Positions 17,493 to 29,305 are shown, counted from the stretch's first letter. The stretch: 64,000 bases of DNA from Phytobacter ursingii (GCA_901456055.1 CABDWT010000018.1:124001-188000), one strand, 5' to 3'. Program-made: numbers and translations. The notes: a model not told the origin generated them from the sequence alone.

Positions 17493-19277
17493 ATGTTCAG
17501 GTCAATTCGCGCTCGTATCATTGCGGCGACAGCGGGCTGTCTCGCTATTGCTCTTCTTCTTAACACCGTTATTAACTACCAGGTAACCAGCCAGCATAAT
17601 CAGTACGCTCAGCAGGACATCCTCACCAGCACCAGCGGTAGCCATAGCCTCGCCATCAGTGACTGGGTCAGCAGTAAAACAACCGCCATCGCCTCCCTGC
17701 AGAAAGTAGCATTAACTGACGATCCCGTTCCGGTGTTCACCCAGATTGCTCAGGCTGCCGGCTTTATTAACGTCTATGTGGGTTACGCCAGTAAAACGGC
17801 CAAATTCTCAAACCCGGACGGCGTGCCTGCGGATTATGATCCGACTATTCGCCCCTGGTATCAGCAGGCCGCTAAAGCGGATGCCCCGATCGTTACCGCA
17901 CCTTATGTCGATGCAGGCAGCGGGAAACTGGTGGTGACCTTCGCGGTGCCGGTAAAAGAGAACGGTACGCTTAAAGCAGTGGTCGCGGGTGATGTATCCA
18001 TGGACAACGTGGTAGCCAACGTACAGGGTATTAAACCCACACCAAACAGTAGCGGGTTGTTGCTTAACAGCGATGGCAGCGTGATTGCCGCTAACGATGG
18101 CAAACTGACGCTGAAACCGTTTGGCGAGGCCATCAGTGAGGTGCAATTTGCCGATCTACAGGCGGGTAAACCAGTGTCTGGCGTCTTTGCTGGCGCGGAA
18201 AAGTCGTTTCTTGCCACCAAAGTCAACGGCACCAACTGGCTGTTGGTTGTCGCACTGGACAGTGCAGACTCTACCGCGGGCCTGCGCGCGCAATTAAAAG
18301 CCTCGGCCGTTTCACTGATTGTGCTGGTCGTCCTGGCCGGTGCCCTCATGCACTGGATTGTCGCCACCATGCTCAGGCGACTGATCACCATTCGTGACGC
18401 GATGAATGCGATCAGCAGCGGCACGGATGACCTGTCACAGCGCCTGCCGGAGCAGGGTAATGATGAAGTCGCGCAAATCGCCCATGCGTTTAACGCCTTT
18501 AGCGACAAACTGTCCGTGGTGATGGTTAAATTGCGCGATTCCAGCCATTCCGTTCAGCAGGCGGCGCAAGAAATTGCGGCGGGTAACCAGGATCTGTCAG
18601 AACGGACAGAACAGGCAGCGTCCAGTCTGCGCGAGACCGCCAGTGCGGTTGAGCAGATTACCGCTTCTGTTGCCCTGTCAACGGATTCCGCCGCACAGGC
18701 CAACGATCAGGCGCATACCGCCTCTGAGGCTGCGTCACGCGGGGGTAAAGTGGTATCACAGGCCATTTCAACGATGCAATCTATCGAAGTGGCTTCGACC
18801 AAAATTGGTGATATTACCAGCGTGATCGACGGTATCGCTTTCCAGACCAATATCCTGGCGCTGAATGCCTCGGTCGAAGCTGCGCGTGCAGGCGAACAGG
18901 GGCGCGGTTTCGCAGTGGTTGCCGGCGAGGTGCGTAACCTTGCCAGCCGCAGTGCTCAGGCTGCCAAGGAGATCAAGTCGTTGATTGATTCAACAACAGA
19001 CAGCGTAGCAACAGGTTCCCGCTACGTGCGTCTGGCCGGGGAAAGTATGGGGGAAATTGTCTCCAGCATCGACAGCGTCTCTGTCATTATGCGTGAAATC
19101 ACCGTCGCCACTAACGAGCAGATGAAAGGCATCCAGGAAATCAATCATGCAGTCATCGATCTTGACCGTATGGTGCAGCAAAACGCCGAACTGGTGATCC
19201 AGTCAGCCGCCGCCGCAGGTGCGTTACAGGAACAAGCGGGCGAGCTTGCTGAAACTGCCGGTCATTTCCGCATTTAA
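17493..19277 (+). CDS. Methyl-accepting chemotaxis protein with dCache sensor
   Basis: Membrane chemoreceptor that modulates CheA. The 594-residue protein has TM1 (about 7-29), a periplasmic double-Cache domain (about 35-270) with the conserved [10 protein letters not shown] and [17 protein letters not shown] segments typical of amino-acid-type dCache sensors, TM2 (about 272-295), HAMP, and the cytoplasmic signalling helices with the hairpin tip [20 protein letters not shown]. It ends AETAGHFRI, lacking the C-terminal NWETF-like CheR/CheB tether, so it probably relies on major receptors in mixed arrays for efficient adaptation. The ligand is unknown. It stands alone between ychN and chaC. Confidence 0.92.
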   Translation: MFRSIRARIIAATAGCLAIALLLNTVINYQVTSQHNQYAQQDILTSTSGSHSLAISDWVSSKTTAIASLQKVALTDDPVPVFTQIAQAAGFINVYVGYASKTAKFSNPDGVPADYDPTIRPWYQQAAKADAPIVTAPYVDAGSGKLVVTFAVPVKENGTLKAVVAGDVSMDNVVANVQGIKPTPNSSGLLLNSDGSVIAANDGKLTLKPFGEAISEVQFADLQAGKPVSGVFAGAEKSFLATKVNGTNWLLVVALDSADSTAGLRAQLKASAVSLIVLVVLAGALMHWIVATMLRRLITIRDAMNAISSGTDDLSQRLPEQGNDEVAQIAHAFNAFSDKLSVVMVKLRDSSHSVQQAAQEIAAGNQDLSERTEQAASSLRETASAVEQITASVALSTDSAAQANDQAHTASEAASRGGKVVSQAISTMQSIEVASTKIGDITSVIDGIAFQTNILALNASVEAARAGEQGRGFAVVAGEVRNLASRSAQAAKEIKSLIDSTTDSVATGSRYVRLAGESMGEIVSSIDSVSVIMREITVATNEQMKGIQEINHAVIDLDRMVQQNAELVIQSAAAAGALQEQAGELAETAGHFRI

Positions 19278-19283
19278 TCTTCT

Positions 19284-19318
19284 GTCGGCGCGTTTTTCCC
19301 CGAATTTAACGCGCCGAC
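19284..19318 (+). terminator. GC-rich hairpin after the chemoreceptor gene
   Basis: GTCGGCGCG (19284-19292) pairs perfectly with CGCGCCGAC (19310-19318) over nine bases with a 17-base loop. No T-run follows directly, so it is either a weak terminator or an RNA 3'-end stabiliser. Confidence 0.5.
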
Positions 19319-19492
19319 ACAAACCCCTACCGAATTTTGTCATTATTGTTTAATCGTTACGCCATTTTTTGATCAAAGTCAGCATCTGAACCCCTCTCGT
19401 TTGGTGTTATGCAATGAGTGAATTGTGAGCAAAATCACGCACGGGATTATCCCGCAGGGAGTGCGTTGTCGATACATACGGGGTTTAAAACA

Positions 19493-19735
19493 ATGGCGTT
19501 GGTAAAAACAAGTTTGAAGTTATTTGGTGGGGATACAGTGGTAGTACGTTGTTCTGAAAGCTGCCATATTCATCTGATGAGCGATAAAGGCCAGGCCGCC
19601 GCTCAGACTGATGTATTAAGCGTTCAGGATCGTGCCAGTGCGTATCTGGCGGTTCCTTACAGCGGTATCTGGAATGTGCTGATCGATAGCCACAGCCAGT
19701 CGCTGGAACATTCCATCAGTTACGTTCCAGCATAA
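19493..19735 (+). CDS. Small DUF1883-like protein
   Basis: An 80-residue protein beginning MALVKTSLKLFGGDTVVVRC. The middle and end (CHIHLMSDKGQ, AVPYSGIWNVLIDSHSQSLEHSISYVPA) resemble the DUF1883 family of small beta-rich proteins, whose function is not established. The start is uncertain: an in-frame ATG at 19418 would add 25 residues that show no similarity I recognise. No signal peptide or membrane segment is visible. It lies between the chemoreceptor and chaC, facing chaC tail-to-tail. Confidence 0.7.
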   Translation: MALVKTSLKLFGGDTVVVRCSESCHIHLMSDKGQAAAQTDVLSVQDRASAYLAVPYSGIWNVLIDSHSQSLEHSISYVPA

Positions 19736-19748
19736 GTTAGCACCACAA

Positions 19749-20444
19749 TCAGGCGAAACCAGGTTGCATCTCCGGGCCTGGTTTTTCTCCCTCCAGCAGC
19801 AGACGCACTCTTCCCACCAGCTCGTTCAGGCAATCATCCTGCATACCCAGTTTGATCAACTCTTGTTCCAGCGAGAACAAATATTGCGCGTTGGTGCCAA
19901 GCGGGCCGCTTGCAGAGGCAATAAGTGGCGCAATGGTCTGCGCGCGGGTATCGGACTCATAAAGCGGATGACGAGGGTCCATGATAAACACCAGCGCATT
20001 CACCGTGCGCCCGTCATCGAGTTCCAGCCTGCGCCAGCTCGGCAGGTAGCAACCGGTGATCATCTCACGCTTCCACAACAGAGAAAGCTCTTCATGTAGC
20101 GTCGATTCTGCAAGGCGATACGCCACGCCGGTGGTGCGCCCGCCCTCTTTTAGTGCAAGCATACGTCCGGGTTGGCAGGCGCTGCCGCGCCCCGCCGTCA
20201 GACGTAAACAAAATGCGCGGTGCCAGCCGGGGAGCGTACCGGTACAGGACTCGTCATATTCCAGAGCCGGGTTCCACATCAGCGAACCGTAACCAAAAAT
20301 CCATACCGGGCCGTCATCCGGACGGCAAGCCAGCGTCGCAGCAAGCGATGCTGCTCGTTGCTCCGCCGACCATAACAGCGATTCCTCAATGTCTCCAAAC
20401 GCCGTTTTACAATCTGCCTTCATTAAGAAATCACGCGTTAACAT
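19749..20444 (-). CDS. chaC: ChaC, glutathione-specific gamma-glutamylcyclotransferase
   Basis: Cytoplasmic enzyme that cleaves glutathione to 5-oxoproline and Cys-Gly. The 231-residue sequence is collinear with E. coli ChaC and has the substrate-pocket motif VWIFGYGSLMWNP (about 47-59) and the conserved catalytic Glu region (GVAYRL ... EELSLLWKREM, about 105-125). It lies downstream of chaB on the same strand, as in E. coli; chaA is divergent here. The ATG at 20444 gives the family length. Confidence 0.96.
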   Translation of the reverse strand: MLTRDFLMKADCKTAFGDIEESLLWSAEQRAASLAATLACRPDDGPVWIFGYGSLMWNPALEYDESCTGTLPGWHRAFCLRLTAGRGSACQPGRMLALKEGGRTTGVAYRLAESTLHEELSLLWKREMITGCYLPSWRRLELDDGRTVNALVFIMDPRHPLYESDTRAQTIAPLIASASGPLGTNAQYLFSLEQELIKLGMQDDCLNELVGRVRLLLEGEKPGPEMQPGFA

Positions 20445-20622
20445 CTCTTTCTACCTCCGCCACTGCATGCTTCCGTGCAACGACTTTACTGCTGCTTTCC
20501 TGGCGCTTTTCAATGACGATATGCAATTCACAGGCCGTTTTCAAGTGAACTCTATAGGGTGTAACGCGGATGGCGAATAATCATGTTGGCAATATGAGAA
20601 CGCAGCTCACTATTTCATAGGG

Positions 20623-20853
20623 TTATCGCTTTTTATGCCATTTATCATCATCCCCTTTTTCATAATCATTTTTTACAGCCGCCCAGGCCACGCGGTGCGC
20701 GGTTTCTTCACGGCTGGCATCACCGCGACGATCGTCTTTATCTTTATATTGCTCCCAGGCGCTATTAAAGGCTTCTTTATAGATTTCCTGGGCGTGCGCA
20801 GGGAGGACATGCTGTACGCTGTCAGGTAAGTCCGATTTCGTTTTATAGGGCAT
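20623..20853 (-). CDS. chaB: ChaB, cation transport regulator
   Basis: Small 76-residue basic/acidic protein of the ChaB family (MPYKTKSDLPDSVQHVLPAHAQ ... ending DDDKWHKKR), associated with the ChaA Ca2+/Na+ antiporter by gene order; its biochemical role is not settled. The start has an AGGAGG-type site on the minus strand. It is divergent from chaA across about 270 bp, which should hold both promoters. Confidence 0.95.
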   Translation of the reverse strand: MPYKTKSDLPDSVQHVLPAHAQEIYKEAFNSAWEQYKDKDDRRGDASREETAHRVAWAAVKNDYEKGDDDKWHKKR

Positions 20854-21122
20854 TATTCATACCTCCTTAAATAAAAACTTAAGTCTGGTTGATTCTTCGC
20901 GTCTTATCCAACCCAATGATGTCTTCAACACTATTAAAAAAACATCTTTTTGTAAATTAAGCATATTTTTGGCGAAACATCAGTAAATGAGCATCTTGCA
21001 TAAGAAGATCCTCATGACGTAAAAAAGCGTAAAAAAGGGATAATGGCAGAGGAATGTTTGTTATTTTATGCGGCCTGAATTTCTTTCTATAATTACAAAT
21101 ACCTGCTGGATGGAGATAAACA

Positions 21123-22223
21123 ATGACCACAACGCACGAGGCGGTTAAAACCCGCCACAAGGAGACTTCGCTCATTTTCCCGGTTCTGGCACTGGCAGTG
21201 CTGCTTTTTTGGGGAAACAGTCAGTCGCTGCCAGTGATAATCGGAATGAACATTCTTGCCCTGGTGGGTATTCTTGCCAGCGCATTTAGCGTCGTTCGCC
21301 ACGCCGATGTTCTGGCTCACCGTCTCGGTGAACCCTACGGCTCATTAATTTTAAGCCTTTCTGTCGTTATTCTTGAAGTGAGCCTGATTTCTGCGTTAAT
21401 GGCCACCGGCGATGCTGCGCCAACGCTCATGCGCGACACACTTTATTCCATCATTATGATCGTTAGCGGTGGCCTGGTTGGCTTCTCGTTATTGCTGGGT
21501 GGGCGGAAATTTGCCACGCAATATGTGAACCTGTTCGGCATCAAACAATATATGATTGCCCTATTCCCGCTGGCTATTATTGTGCTGGTCTTTCCGGTGG
21601 CCTTAGAGGGTGGCAATTTCACGACCGGACAATCATTGCTGGTCGCGCTTATTTCTGCCGCAATGTATGGTGTTTTCCTGCTGATTCAAACCAAAACCCA
21701 TCAGAACCTGTTCGTCTATGAGCACGAAGATGAAAGCGACGATGATGACCCTCATCACGGTAAACCGTCGGCGCACAGCAGCGGCTGGCACACCGTCTGG
21801 CTGCTGGTCCATCTGATTGCCGTTATTGCGGTCACCAAGATGAATGCCCATCCGCTGGAAAATCTGCTGACGGAATTGAATGCACCGGTCGCCTTTACCG
21901 GCTTCCTGGTTGCGCTGTTGATTCTCTCGCCGGAAGGATTGGGTGCCCTGAAAGCGGTTTTAAATAATCAGGTGCAGCGCGCGATGAACCTGTTCTTCGG
22001 CTCCGTACTGGCAACTATTTCACTGACGGTGCCGGTTGTCACGCTGATTGCCTGGCTGACGGGGAATGAACTGATGTTTGGTCTGGGCAAACCAGAACTG
22101 GTGGTAATGCTGGCGTCATTGATGCTGTGCCATATTTCGTTCTCGACAGGGCGCACCAATGTGCTTAACGGTGCTGCGCATCTGGCGCTGTTTGCGGCTT
22201 ATCTGATGACAATTTTTGCCTGA
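21123..22223 (+). CDS. chaA: ChaA, Ca2+(Na+,K+)/H+ antiporter
   Basis: Inner-membrane cation/proton antiporter of the CaCA family, 366 residues with about eleven hydrophobic segments. It carries the two alpha-repeat motifs with acidic centres (GEPYGSLILSLSVVILEVSL and ALLILSPEGLGALKAV). A histidine/aspartate-rich cytoplasmic loop (EHEDESDDDDPHHGK, about 200-214) is typical of ChaA. A bidirectional terminator separates it from kdsA. Confidence 0.97.
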   Translation: MTTTHEAVKTRHKETSLIFPVLALAVLLFWGNSQSLPVIIGMNILALVGILASAFSVVRHADVLAHRLGEPYGSLILSLSVVILEVSLISALMATGDAAPTLMRDTLYSIIMIVSGGLVGFSLLLGGRKFATQYVNLFGIKQYMIALFPLAIIVLVFPVALEGGNFTTGQSLLVALISAAMYGVFLLIQTKTHQNLFVYEHEDESDDDDPHHGKPSAHSSGWHTVWLLVHLIAVIAVTKMNAHPLENLLTELNAPVAFTGFLVALLILSPEGLGALKAVLNNQVQRAMNLFFGSVLATISLTVPVVTLIAWLTGNELMFGLGKPELVVMLASLMLCHISFSTGRTNVLNGAAHLALFAAYLMTIFA

Positions 22224-22266
22224 TTTAAACAGTCTACAGTCTTCTCGCGTACCTTGCGCGAATAAC

Positions 22267-22292
22267 AAAAAACCCGCCGAAGCGGGTTTTTT
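22267..22292. terminator. Bidirectional terminator between chaA and kdsA
   Basis: AAAAAACCCGC, a short loop and GCGGGTTTTTT form a stem with A/T tracts on both sides, suited to end both chaA (plus) and kdsA (minus) transcripts. It is the only structure in the 72-bp gap. Confidence 0.9.
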
Positions 22293-22295
22293 ATC

Positions 22296-23159
<864 letters not shown>

Positions 23160-23187
23160 TTATCAAGATTCAGTCTATTAATTCAGT

Positions 23188-23997
23188 TTAGTGCAGCGTA
23201 ATTTGCTTGTGCGAAATGGTGTTAATTTGCGCACGGATCATCTCGCTAATGGGATCCTCAGGACACTGCTCTACGAAGTAATTCAGGTCGTGCAGCGCAA
23301 CATGGTCGCATTCGAATTGCGCATAAATTAAACCACGATCGCGGATCTCATACGGGTCTTCCGGGTTAAACTGCAACAGGGCTTCACTGGCTCGCAAAGC
23401 CAGTTCCATCTGTTGCTCTTCCATTAATGCTGATTTCAATGTATCCAGCAGCTTACGAATGACTTCCGCGTTATCTGCTTCATCGAGATCCTCATTAAAC
23501 AGCTCAGCAACAGGGCTGATATTCCCCTTAAGCCAGACGTCCAGCGTATGCTCATCCAGCGTGTCGCCATTAAATGGATTGATCAGCCACATTTCCCCAT
23601 CCAGCCACTCTGCGCGGAGAATGAGCTGCGTCGGGAAAATCACCGGCATCAACGGGATGTCCAGATGCCCGGCAACCCATAACAGAATGGCGCCCAGCGA
23701 CACTGCGCTACCCTGGCGGTTTTGCAGGACTTTATCCAGCCACAGCGCATCCGACAGACGGTACACACCGCGGGTGTCTTTAAAACCCCATTCGCCGTAA
23801 AACAGCTCAAGAAGTTTCTCCAGCTGCAAATCCTGCGGTTGAGCCTGACTTATTTCTTCACGCGCCAGACGGATCAGACGCTCAAGTTCGTCGTGCACGA
23901 ACTGCGAGGGAAAATCATCACGAATCAATTCTGATATCAGGATCATCCCATCGCACAATGGTGCTTTGTTAAATTCGAAATCGGCTAACGACCGCAT
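23188..23997 (-). CDS. sirB1: SirB1, transglutaminase-like/TPR protein
   Basis: A 269-residue protein with an N-terminal SirB1 transglutaminase-like domain (about 50-150, QNRQGSAVSLGAILLWVAG) and a C-terminal TPR-like helical region (about 180-265, LRASEALLQFNPEDPYEIRD). The biochemical function is not established. Only three bases separate its ATG from the sirB2 stop, so it is co-translated in the operon. Confidence 0.95.
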   Translation of the reverse strand: MRSLADFEFNKAPLCDGMILISELIRDDFPSQFVHDELERLIRLAREEISQAQPQDLQLEKLLELFYGEWGFKDTRGVYRLSDALWLDKVLQNRQGSAVSLGAILLWVAGHLDIPLMPVIFPTQLILRAEWLDGEMWLINPFNGDTLDEHTLDVWLKGNISPVAELFNEDLDEADNAEVIRKLLDTLKSALMEEQQMELALRASEALLQFNPEDPYEIRDRGLIYAQFECDHVALHDLNYFVEQCPEDPISEMIRAQINTISHKQITLH

Positions 23998-24000
23998 GTC

Positions 24001-24393
24001 TTACCCCAGTATCGGTATCTTTGTGGCGGCGAGTTTAATGATGATGTACAGCACCACCAGCCCCAGCAAAAACGCAATAAACCCCGTTTGCTGGCTGCGC
24101 GGACGATGTCGCCCCAGCGCAATGAAACCCAAAACGATGTAGATGATAACGCCAAACAGCTTTTCCGTCAGCCATGCGCCATTAGCAGTAAATGGGATAT
24201 AGCGCGTTACCACGATAAGCCCGAGACCGCTGAGCAATAGCAGCGTGTCCACTGCGTGAGGCACGATGCGCATCCAACGCGCCTGAACGCGGGGATTGCC
24301 CGTAAAATGCCACCAGTAACGCAGCACGAACAGGCTAATGGTCAGAATCACCGTGGTCAAATGCAGGCTAATCAGAAATGTATACGCACTCAC
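24001..24393 (-). CDS. sirB2: SirB2, four-helix inner-membrane protein
   Basis: A 130-residue, strongly hydrophobic protein with four predicted membrane helices (about 5-25, 45-65, 75-95, 105-125) and a conserved LLLSGLGLIVV segment, matching the SirB/YchQ family. Function is unknown. It sits six bases after prmC and before sirB1 on the same strand. Confidence 0.93.
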   Translation of the reverse strand: MSAYTFLISLHLTTVILTISLFVLRYWWHFTGNPRVQARWMRIVPHAVDTLLLLSGLGLIVVTRYIPFTANGAWLTEKLFGVIIYIVLGFIALGRHRPRSQQTGFIAFLLGLVVLYIIIKLAATKIPILG

Positions 24394-24399
24394 TCCCTG

Positions 24400-25242
24400 T
24401 TACTCCTGTAGCGGCAGGCACCCGAGCGTCAGACGCTCGTTATCACCATAGTCCCGGCAGGTTTCCACCTGCACATATCCTTGATTGCCAAACAGCGCAC
24501 GTACCGCTTCCCCCTGCTGCCAGCCATGTTCCAGTAACAGCCAGCCTCCCGCGCGCAAAAAACGCCTTGATTGTGCGATTATCCACGCCAGGTCCGCAAG
24601 CCCTTCTTGTGCCGCAACCAATGCGGAACGCGGCTCGAAGCGTACATCACCCATAGCGAGATGAGGATCGTGCTCATCAATGTAAGGTGGATTGCTGACA
24701 ATCAGATCGAAATGCTGCCCTGCAAGGGCGCTAAACCAGTCGCTGGCCAGAACCGTGACGTTCGATATGCCTAAATGTTCCGCGTTACGCAGGGCCAGCG
24801 CGACGGCATCGGGCATTACGTCGACCGCAGTGATCTGGCAATCCGGCCGTTCACTGGCCAGTGCCAGCGCGATAGCGCCGGTACCGGTACCCAGATCGAG
24901 GATCCGGCACGGTTGTTCCGGCAGACGTTTCAGCGCCTGTTCAACCAGGCATTCGGTATCCGGACGCGGGATCAATGTAGCTGGCGAGACAAATAGCGGT
25001 AAAGACCAGAATTCGCGAACGCCCACCAGATGTGCGACCGGTTCACCCCGTTCACGACGGGCCAGCAGGTCATCAAGCTGCTCACGTTCTCTGTCTGAAA
25101 GCGCTGTTTCGCCGAAGGCCAGAATATAGGTACGCGTTTTTCCGGTCACAAAACCCAGCAAAATCTCCGCATCCCGGCGCGGGCTTTCGCTGTGCGACAG
25201 TTGACTTATCGCGCGACGCAACCAGTGTTGATAATCCATCAA
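24400..25242 (-). CDS. prmC: PrmC (HemK), release-factor glutamine methyltransferase
   Basis: Transfers a methyl group from S-adenosylmethionine to the Gln of the GGQ motif in release factors RF1 and RF2. The 280-residue protein has the helical N-terminal release-factor-binding domain, the SAM site [16 protein letters not shown] (about 115-130) and the catalytic NPPY motif in [12 protein letters not shown] (about 185). It overlaps prfA, the gene for one of its own substrates, by 4 bp (ATGA). Confidence 0.98.
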   Translation of the reverse strand: MMDYQHWLRRAISQLSHSESPRRDAEILLGFVTGKTRTYILAFGETALSDREREQLDDLLARRERGEPVAHLVGVREFWSLPLFVSPATLIPRPDTECLVEQALKRLPEQPCRILDLGTGTGAIALALASERPDCQITAVDVMPDAVALALRNAEHLGISNVTVLASDWFSALAGQHFDLIVSNPPYIDEHDPHLAMGDVRFEPRSALVAAQEGLADLAWIIAQSRRFLRAGGWLLLEHGWQQGEAVRALFGNQGYVQVETCRDYGDNERLTLGCLPLQE

Positions 25243-26321
25243 TCCTGTCCGGCGAGCGCTGCCAGTTGGTCAGCCTGGTATTCCTGCACAATCGGCTCAA
25301 TGAGCATATCCAGCTTGCCTTCCATCACTTCGTCCAGACGATAGACCGTCAGGTTGATACGGTGATCGGTTACACGTCCCTGCGGGAAGTTATAGGTGCG
25401 GTTACGATCGCTGCGATCGCCGCTCCCCAGCAGGTTTCGACGCGTTGAGGCTTCCGCCTGCTGGCGTTTAGCCATTTCCGCCGCGCGAATGCGCGAACCC
25501 AGAACAGCCAGCGCTTTGGCTTTGTTTTTATGCTGGGAACGTTCGTCCTGACACTCCACCACGATGCCTGTCGGCAAGTGGGTAATACGAATTGCGGAGT
25601 CGGTGGTGTTAACGTGCTGCCCGCCGGCCCCGGATGAACGGAACGTATCGATGCGCAGATCGCTCGGGTTGATGTCCGGAAGCTCGGCTTCCGGCAGTTC
25701 AGGCATCACCGCAACGGTACAGGCAGAGGTATGGATTCGCCCCTGTGATTCGGTTGCCGGTACGCGCTGCACGCGATGACCGCCGGATTCAAATTTCAGA
25801 CGTCCGTAAACGCCTTCGCCACTCACTTTCGCGATGATCTCTTTATAGCCGCCATGCTCACCCTCATTCGCGCTCATGATCTCAACGCGCCAGCGACGCG
25901 ACTCGGCATAGCGGGTATACATACGGAACAGATCGCCTGCGAATAACGCCGCTTCATCGCCGCCGGTTCCGGCACGCACTTCAAGGAAGGCGCTGCGTTC
26001 ATCATCAGGATCTTTAGGCAGAAGAAGAATTTGCAGGTGTTGTTCTAACTGTTCGCTTTTTTCTTTTGCTTCGCGTAACTCGTCCTGCGCCATATCGCGC
26101 ATTTCCGGGTCATCAAGCATCATTTGTGCGGTTTCGATATCTTCCTGAATCTGTTGCCAGTCAGTAAAACAGCGCGATACGTCGCTTAGTTGCGCATACT
26201 CTCTGGATAAGGCGCGGAATCGCTCCTGATCGGCGATAGTTTGCGCGTCACCCAATAGCGCCTGAACTTCTTCATGACGCTCGTGTAGGGCTTCCAGTTT
26301 GGCAACGATAGAAGGCTTCAT
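25239..26321 (-). CDS. prfA: Peptide chain release factor RF1
   Basis: Recognises UAA and UAG stop codons and triggers peptidyl-tRNA hydrolysis. At 360 residues it is family length. It has the codon-recognition tripeptide region ([12 protein letters not shown], with PAT) and the catalytic loop [10 protein letters not shown] containing GGQ, methylated by the downstream gene product PrmC. The gene lies 36 bp after hemA. Confidence 0.98.
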   Translation of the reverse strand: MKPSIVAKLEALHERHEEVQALLGDAQTIADQERFRALSREYAQLSDVSRCFTDWQQIQEDIETAQMMLDDPEMRDMAQDELREAKEKSEQLEQHLQILLLPKDPDDERSAFLEVRAGTGGDEAALFAGDLFRMYTRYAESRRWRVEIMSANEGEHGGYKEIIAKVSGEGVYGRLKFESGGHRVQRVPATESQGRIHTSACTVAVMPELPEAELPDINPSDLRIDTFRSSGAGGQHVNTTDSAIRITHLPTGIVVECQDERSQHKNKAKALAVLGSRIRAAEMAKRQQAEASTRRNLLGSGDRSDRNRTYNFPQGRVTDHRINLTVYRLDEVMEGKLDMLIEPIVQEYQADQLAALAGQD

Positions 26322-26357
26322 AGGCGTAAATGCACCCTGTTATTAGAGATTGTTGTG

Positions 26358-27614
26358 CTACTCCAGCCCGAGGCTGTTGCGCAGAATATGCAGGCGCTCA
26401 TCATCCCCGTCACGGGCGGCCTGCTGAAGAGATTTGGTTGGTGCGTGGATCAGGCGATTGGTCAGTTTCCAGGCCAGATCCTGCATAATGGCCTGCGCGT
26501 CGCCACCCTGTTCAAGGGCGGCCAGCGCTTTGGCAGTCAATTCATCACGAATCTGCTCAGACTGGCTGCGGTAATCACGGATGGTCTCACTGGCGCTTTG
26601 CGCACGCAGCCAGGCCATAAATTCGCTTGTTTCCTGTTCGACGATGGTTTCAGCCCGCACCGCCGCCGCTTGTCGCTGTGCAAGATTGTGCTGAATGATG
26701 CTCTGTAAATCGTCAACACTGTACAGATAGGCATTCGCCAGTTTACCCACTTCCGGTTCGACATCGCGCGGAACGGCGATATCCACCAATAGCATCGGCT
26801 GGTTACGACGCGCCTTCATTGCCCGCTCGACCATCCCTTTACCAATGATTGGCAACGGACTGGCGGTAGAGCTGATGACAATATCGGCATCTTTCAGGCG
26901 TGAATCGATATCGCTGAGGGAAATCACTTCCGCCCCCACTTCGTCCGCCAGAACCTGCGCACGTTCACGGGTACGGTTGGCGATGATCATATTCTGCACT
27001 TTATGCTCGCGCAGATGGCGCGCCACCAGTTCGATGGTCTCCCCTGCGCCGACCAGCATCACGGTGACAGATGCGAGTGATTCAAAGATCTGCCGGGCCA
27101 GCGTACAGGCGGCAAACGCAACTGAGACCGCACTGGCGCCAATATCGGTTTCTGTGCGTACGCGTTTGGCGACCGAGAACGACTTCTGGAACATACGTTC
27201 GAGTTCACTGGCCTTCAGATGACCGCGGTTAGAATCAGCAAACGCTTTTTTCACCTGACCGAGGATCTGCGGCTCGCCCAAAACGAGTGAGTCCAGCCCG
27301 CTCGCCACGCGCATTAAATGGCTGACGGCATCGTTATCGTGGTGCCAGTAAAGGCTGTTACGCAGTTCTTCTTCACTGATTTGATGGTAATCACACAGCC
27401 AGCGGATCAGCGATTCATGGAGGTTTTCCTGCCCTTCAACGCTTAAATAAAGCTCTGTGCGGTTACATGTCGACAACACCACCCCGCCCTGCACCATCGG
27501 CAGCGCTTGCAGGCTATCCAGCGCCTGGTCGAGCGTATCCGGCGAAAACGTAATACGTTCTCGCAACGAAACAGGAGCCGTTTTGTGGTTGATGCCGAGC
27601 GCCAGAAGAGTCAT
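26358..27614 (-). CDS. hemA: Glutamyl-tRNA reductase HemA
   Basis: Reduces glutamyl-tRNA(Glu) with NADPH to glutamate-1-semialdehyde, the committed step of tetrapyrrole synthesis. The 418-residue protein has the catalytic Cys50 in [11 protein letters not shown], the NADPH-binding segment [17 protein letters not shown] and a C-terminal dimerisation helix. The N-terminus [13 protein letters not shown] carries the Lys-containing segment involved in haem-dependent proteolysis in Salmonella. It heads the operon and is divergent from lolB across about 200 bp. Confidence 0.98.
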   Translation of the reverse strand: MTLLALGINHKTAPVSLRERITFSPDTLDQALDSLQALPMVQGGVVLSTCNRTELYLSVEGQENLHESLIRWLCDYHQISEEELRNSLYWHHDNDAVSHLMRVASGLDSLVLGEPQILGQVKKAFADSNRGHLKASELERMFQKSFSVAKRVRTETDIGASAVSVAFAACTLARQIFESLASVTVMLVGAGETIELVARHLREHKVQNMIIANRTRERAQVLADEVGAEVISLSDIDSRLKDADIVISSTASPLPIIGKGMVERAMKARRNQPMLLVDIAVPRDVEPEVGKLANAYLYSVDDLQSIIQHNLAQRQAAAVRAETIVEQETSEFMAWLRAQSASETIRDYRSQSEQIRDELTAKALAALEQGGDAQAIMQDLAWKLTNRLIHAPTKSLQQAARDGDDERLHILRNSLGLE

Positions 27615-27815
27615 GTGAGCAGGAATAGTACCAACGTTGATAAGGTTAGACTGTGCGCATCATACAGGATGCGCGAGGTCAATAAAAGAGAGCGCCCCCT
27701 TTTGGAGTAATCGGTAATTTAATGATTTAAGACAACTTGAACGTAGACGCTATCCCTGCCCGGCGCTAGCATTAAGAATATTTACTGCAACGCACCTCAA
27801 GGATTCGTCATCATT

Positions 27816-28439
27816 ATGACTTTGCCGGATTTTCGCCTTATTCGTTTGCTGCCGCTGGCAAGCCTCGTACTCACTGCTTGTACCCTCAATGCGCCGAAAG
27901 GTCCGGGCCAGAGTCCGGATGCCCCCCAGTGGCGTCAACATCAGCAAGAAGTCAGCAAATTGAACCAGTTTCAGACGCGTGGCGCTTTCGCCTTCATCTC
28001 CGATGAGCAGAAAGTCTATGCTCGCTTTTTCTGGCAACAAACCGGGAAGGATCGCTATCGCCTGCTGCTGACAAACCCATTGGGCAGCACGGAACTGGAG
28101 CTCAACGCCCAACCTGGCGCAGTGGAACTGGTCGACAATAAAGGCAAGCGTTATACCGCCACCGATGCGGAAGAGATGATTGGCAAACTGACCGGCATGC
28201 CGATTCCGCTTAACAGCCTGCGTCAGTGGATTCTGGGCCTGCCAGGCGACGCGACTGATTACAAGCTTGATGATCAGTATCGTCTGAGCGAGCTTAACTA
28301 CAGCCAGGGAGGCAAAAACTGGAAAGTCGTTTATGGCGGTTATGATAGCGAAACGAAGCCCGCTCTACCCTCCAGTCTCGAGCTGAGCGACGGTGGTCAG
28401 CGTATTAAGCTCAAAATGGATAACTGGATTGCGAAATGA
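27816..28439 (+). CDS. lolB: LolB, outer-membrane lipoprotein receptor
   Basis: Accepts lipoproteins from the periplasmic chaperone LolA and inserts them into the outer membrane. The 207-residue precursor has a signal peptide with lipobox LTAC (Cys near residue 22) followed by Thr, a non-Asp residue that permits outer-membrane sorting. The mature part has the LolB beta-barrel features ([21 protein letters not shown]). Its TGA overlaps the ispE start region (ATGATGATG). Confidence 0.97.
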   Translation: MTLPDFRLIRLLPLASLVLTACTLNAPKGPGQSPDAPQWRQHQQEVSKLNQFQTRGAFAFISDEQKVYARFFWQQTGKDRYRLLLTNPLGSTELELNAQPGAVELVDNKGKRYTATDAEEMIGKLTGMPIPLNSLRQWILGLPGDATDYKLDDQYRLSELNYSQGGKNWKVVYGGYDSETKPALPSSLELSDGGQRIKLKMDNWIAK

Positions 28440-29305
28440 TGATGCGCTTTCCCGCACCGGCGAAACTTAATCTGTTTTTGTACATCACCGGGCAACGGGC
28501 TGATGGTTATCACACGCTGCAAACCCTGTTTCAATTTCTTGATTACGGTGACACTTTAGGCTTTGAACTGCGCACAGATGGTATTATTCGGTTGTTAACT
28601 CCTGTTGCAGGCGTGCCGGATGAAGAAAACCTGATCGTTCGCGCAGCCCGTTTGTTGATGCGAGAAGCGCAAAGGACGGGCCGTCTGCCAGAGGGCAGCG
28701 GCGCTGATATCGAGATCGACAAACGTCTGCCGATGGGGGGGGGACTAGGCGGCGGTTCCTCAAACGCGGCGACTGTGCTGGTGGCGCTTAATCATCTGTG
28801 GCATTGCGGTTTATCGGTTGATGAGCTGGCAGAGCTTGGATTGACGCTGGGGGCGGATGTCCCGGTATTTGTCCGGGGTCACGCGGCGTTCGCCGAAGGC
28901 GTCGGCGAGATACTCACCCCAACAGAACCCGAAGAAAAATGGTATCTGGTCGCCCATCCGGGTGTCAGTATTCCTACCCCGACCATTTTCAGCGATCCGG
29001 AACTGCCGAGAAATACGCCAAAACGGTCAATAGAAACGTTACTAAAATGTGAATTCAGCAACGATTGCGAGGTTATCGCAAGAAAACGTTTTCGTAAGGT
29101 TGATGAGGCGCTTACCTGGCTGCTAGAATACGCGCCGTCGCGCCTGACTGGCACAGGGGCCTGTGTTTTTGCTGAATTTGACACAGAGTCTGCTGCTCTT
29201 CAGGTGTTAGAGCAAGCCCCGGCATGGCTACACGGTTTTGTCGCCCGAGGTGTAAACCTCTCGCCTCTCGCCAGCGCCCTCGCCGGGCAAGCTGAGTACC
29301 GGTGA
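28436..29305 (+). CDS. ispE: IspE, 4-diphosphocytidyl-2-C-methyl-D-erythritol kinase
   Basis: Phosphorylates CDP-methylerythritol in the non-mevalonate isoprenoid pathway. This GHMP kinase has the N-terminal substrate-binding [12 protein letters not shown], the ATP loop [14 protein letters not shown] (about 100-113) and a C-terminal [11 protein letters not shown] motif. Three consecutive ATG codons (28436, 28439, 28442) could start it, two overlapping the lolB stop. At 289 residues it is six longer than E. coli because of a different C-terminal tail after LSPL. Confidence 0.97.
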   Translation: MMMRFPAPAKLNLFLYITGQRADGYHTLQTLFQFLDYGDTLGFELRTDGIIRLLTPVAGVPDEENLIVRAARLLMREAQRTGRLPEGSGADIEIDKRLPMGGGLGGGSSNAATVLVALNHLWHCGLSVDELAELGLTLGADVPVFVRGHAAFAEGVGEILTPTEPEEKWYLVAHPGVSIPTPTIFSDPELPRNTPKRSIETLLKCEFSNDCEVIARKRFRKVDEALTWLLEYAPSRLTGTGACVFAEFDTESAALQVLEQAPAWLHGFVARGVNLSPLASALAGQAEYR

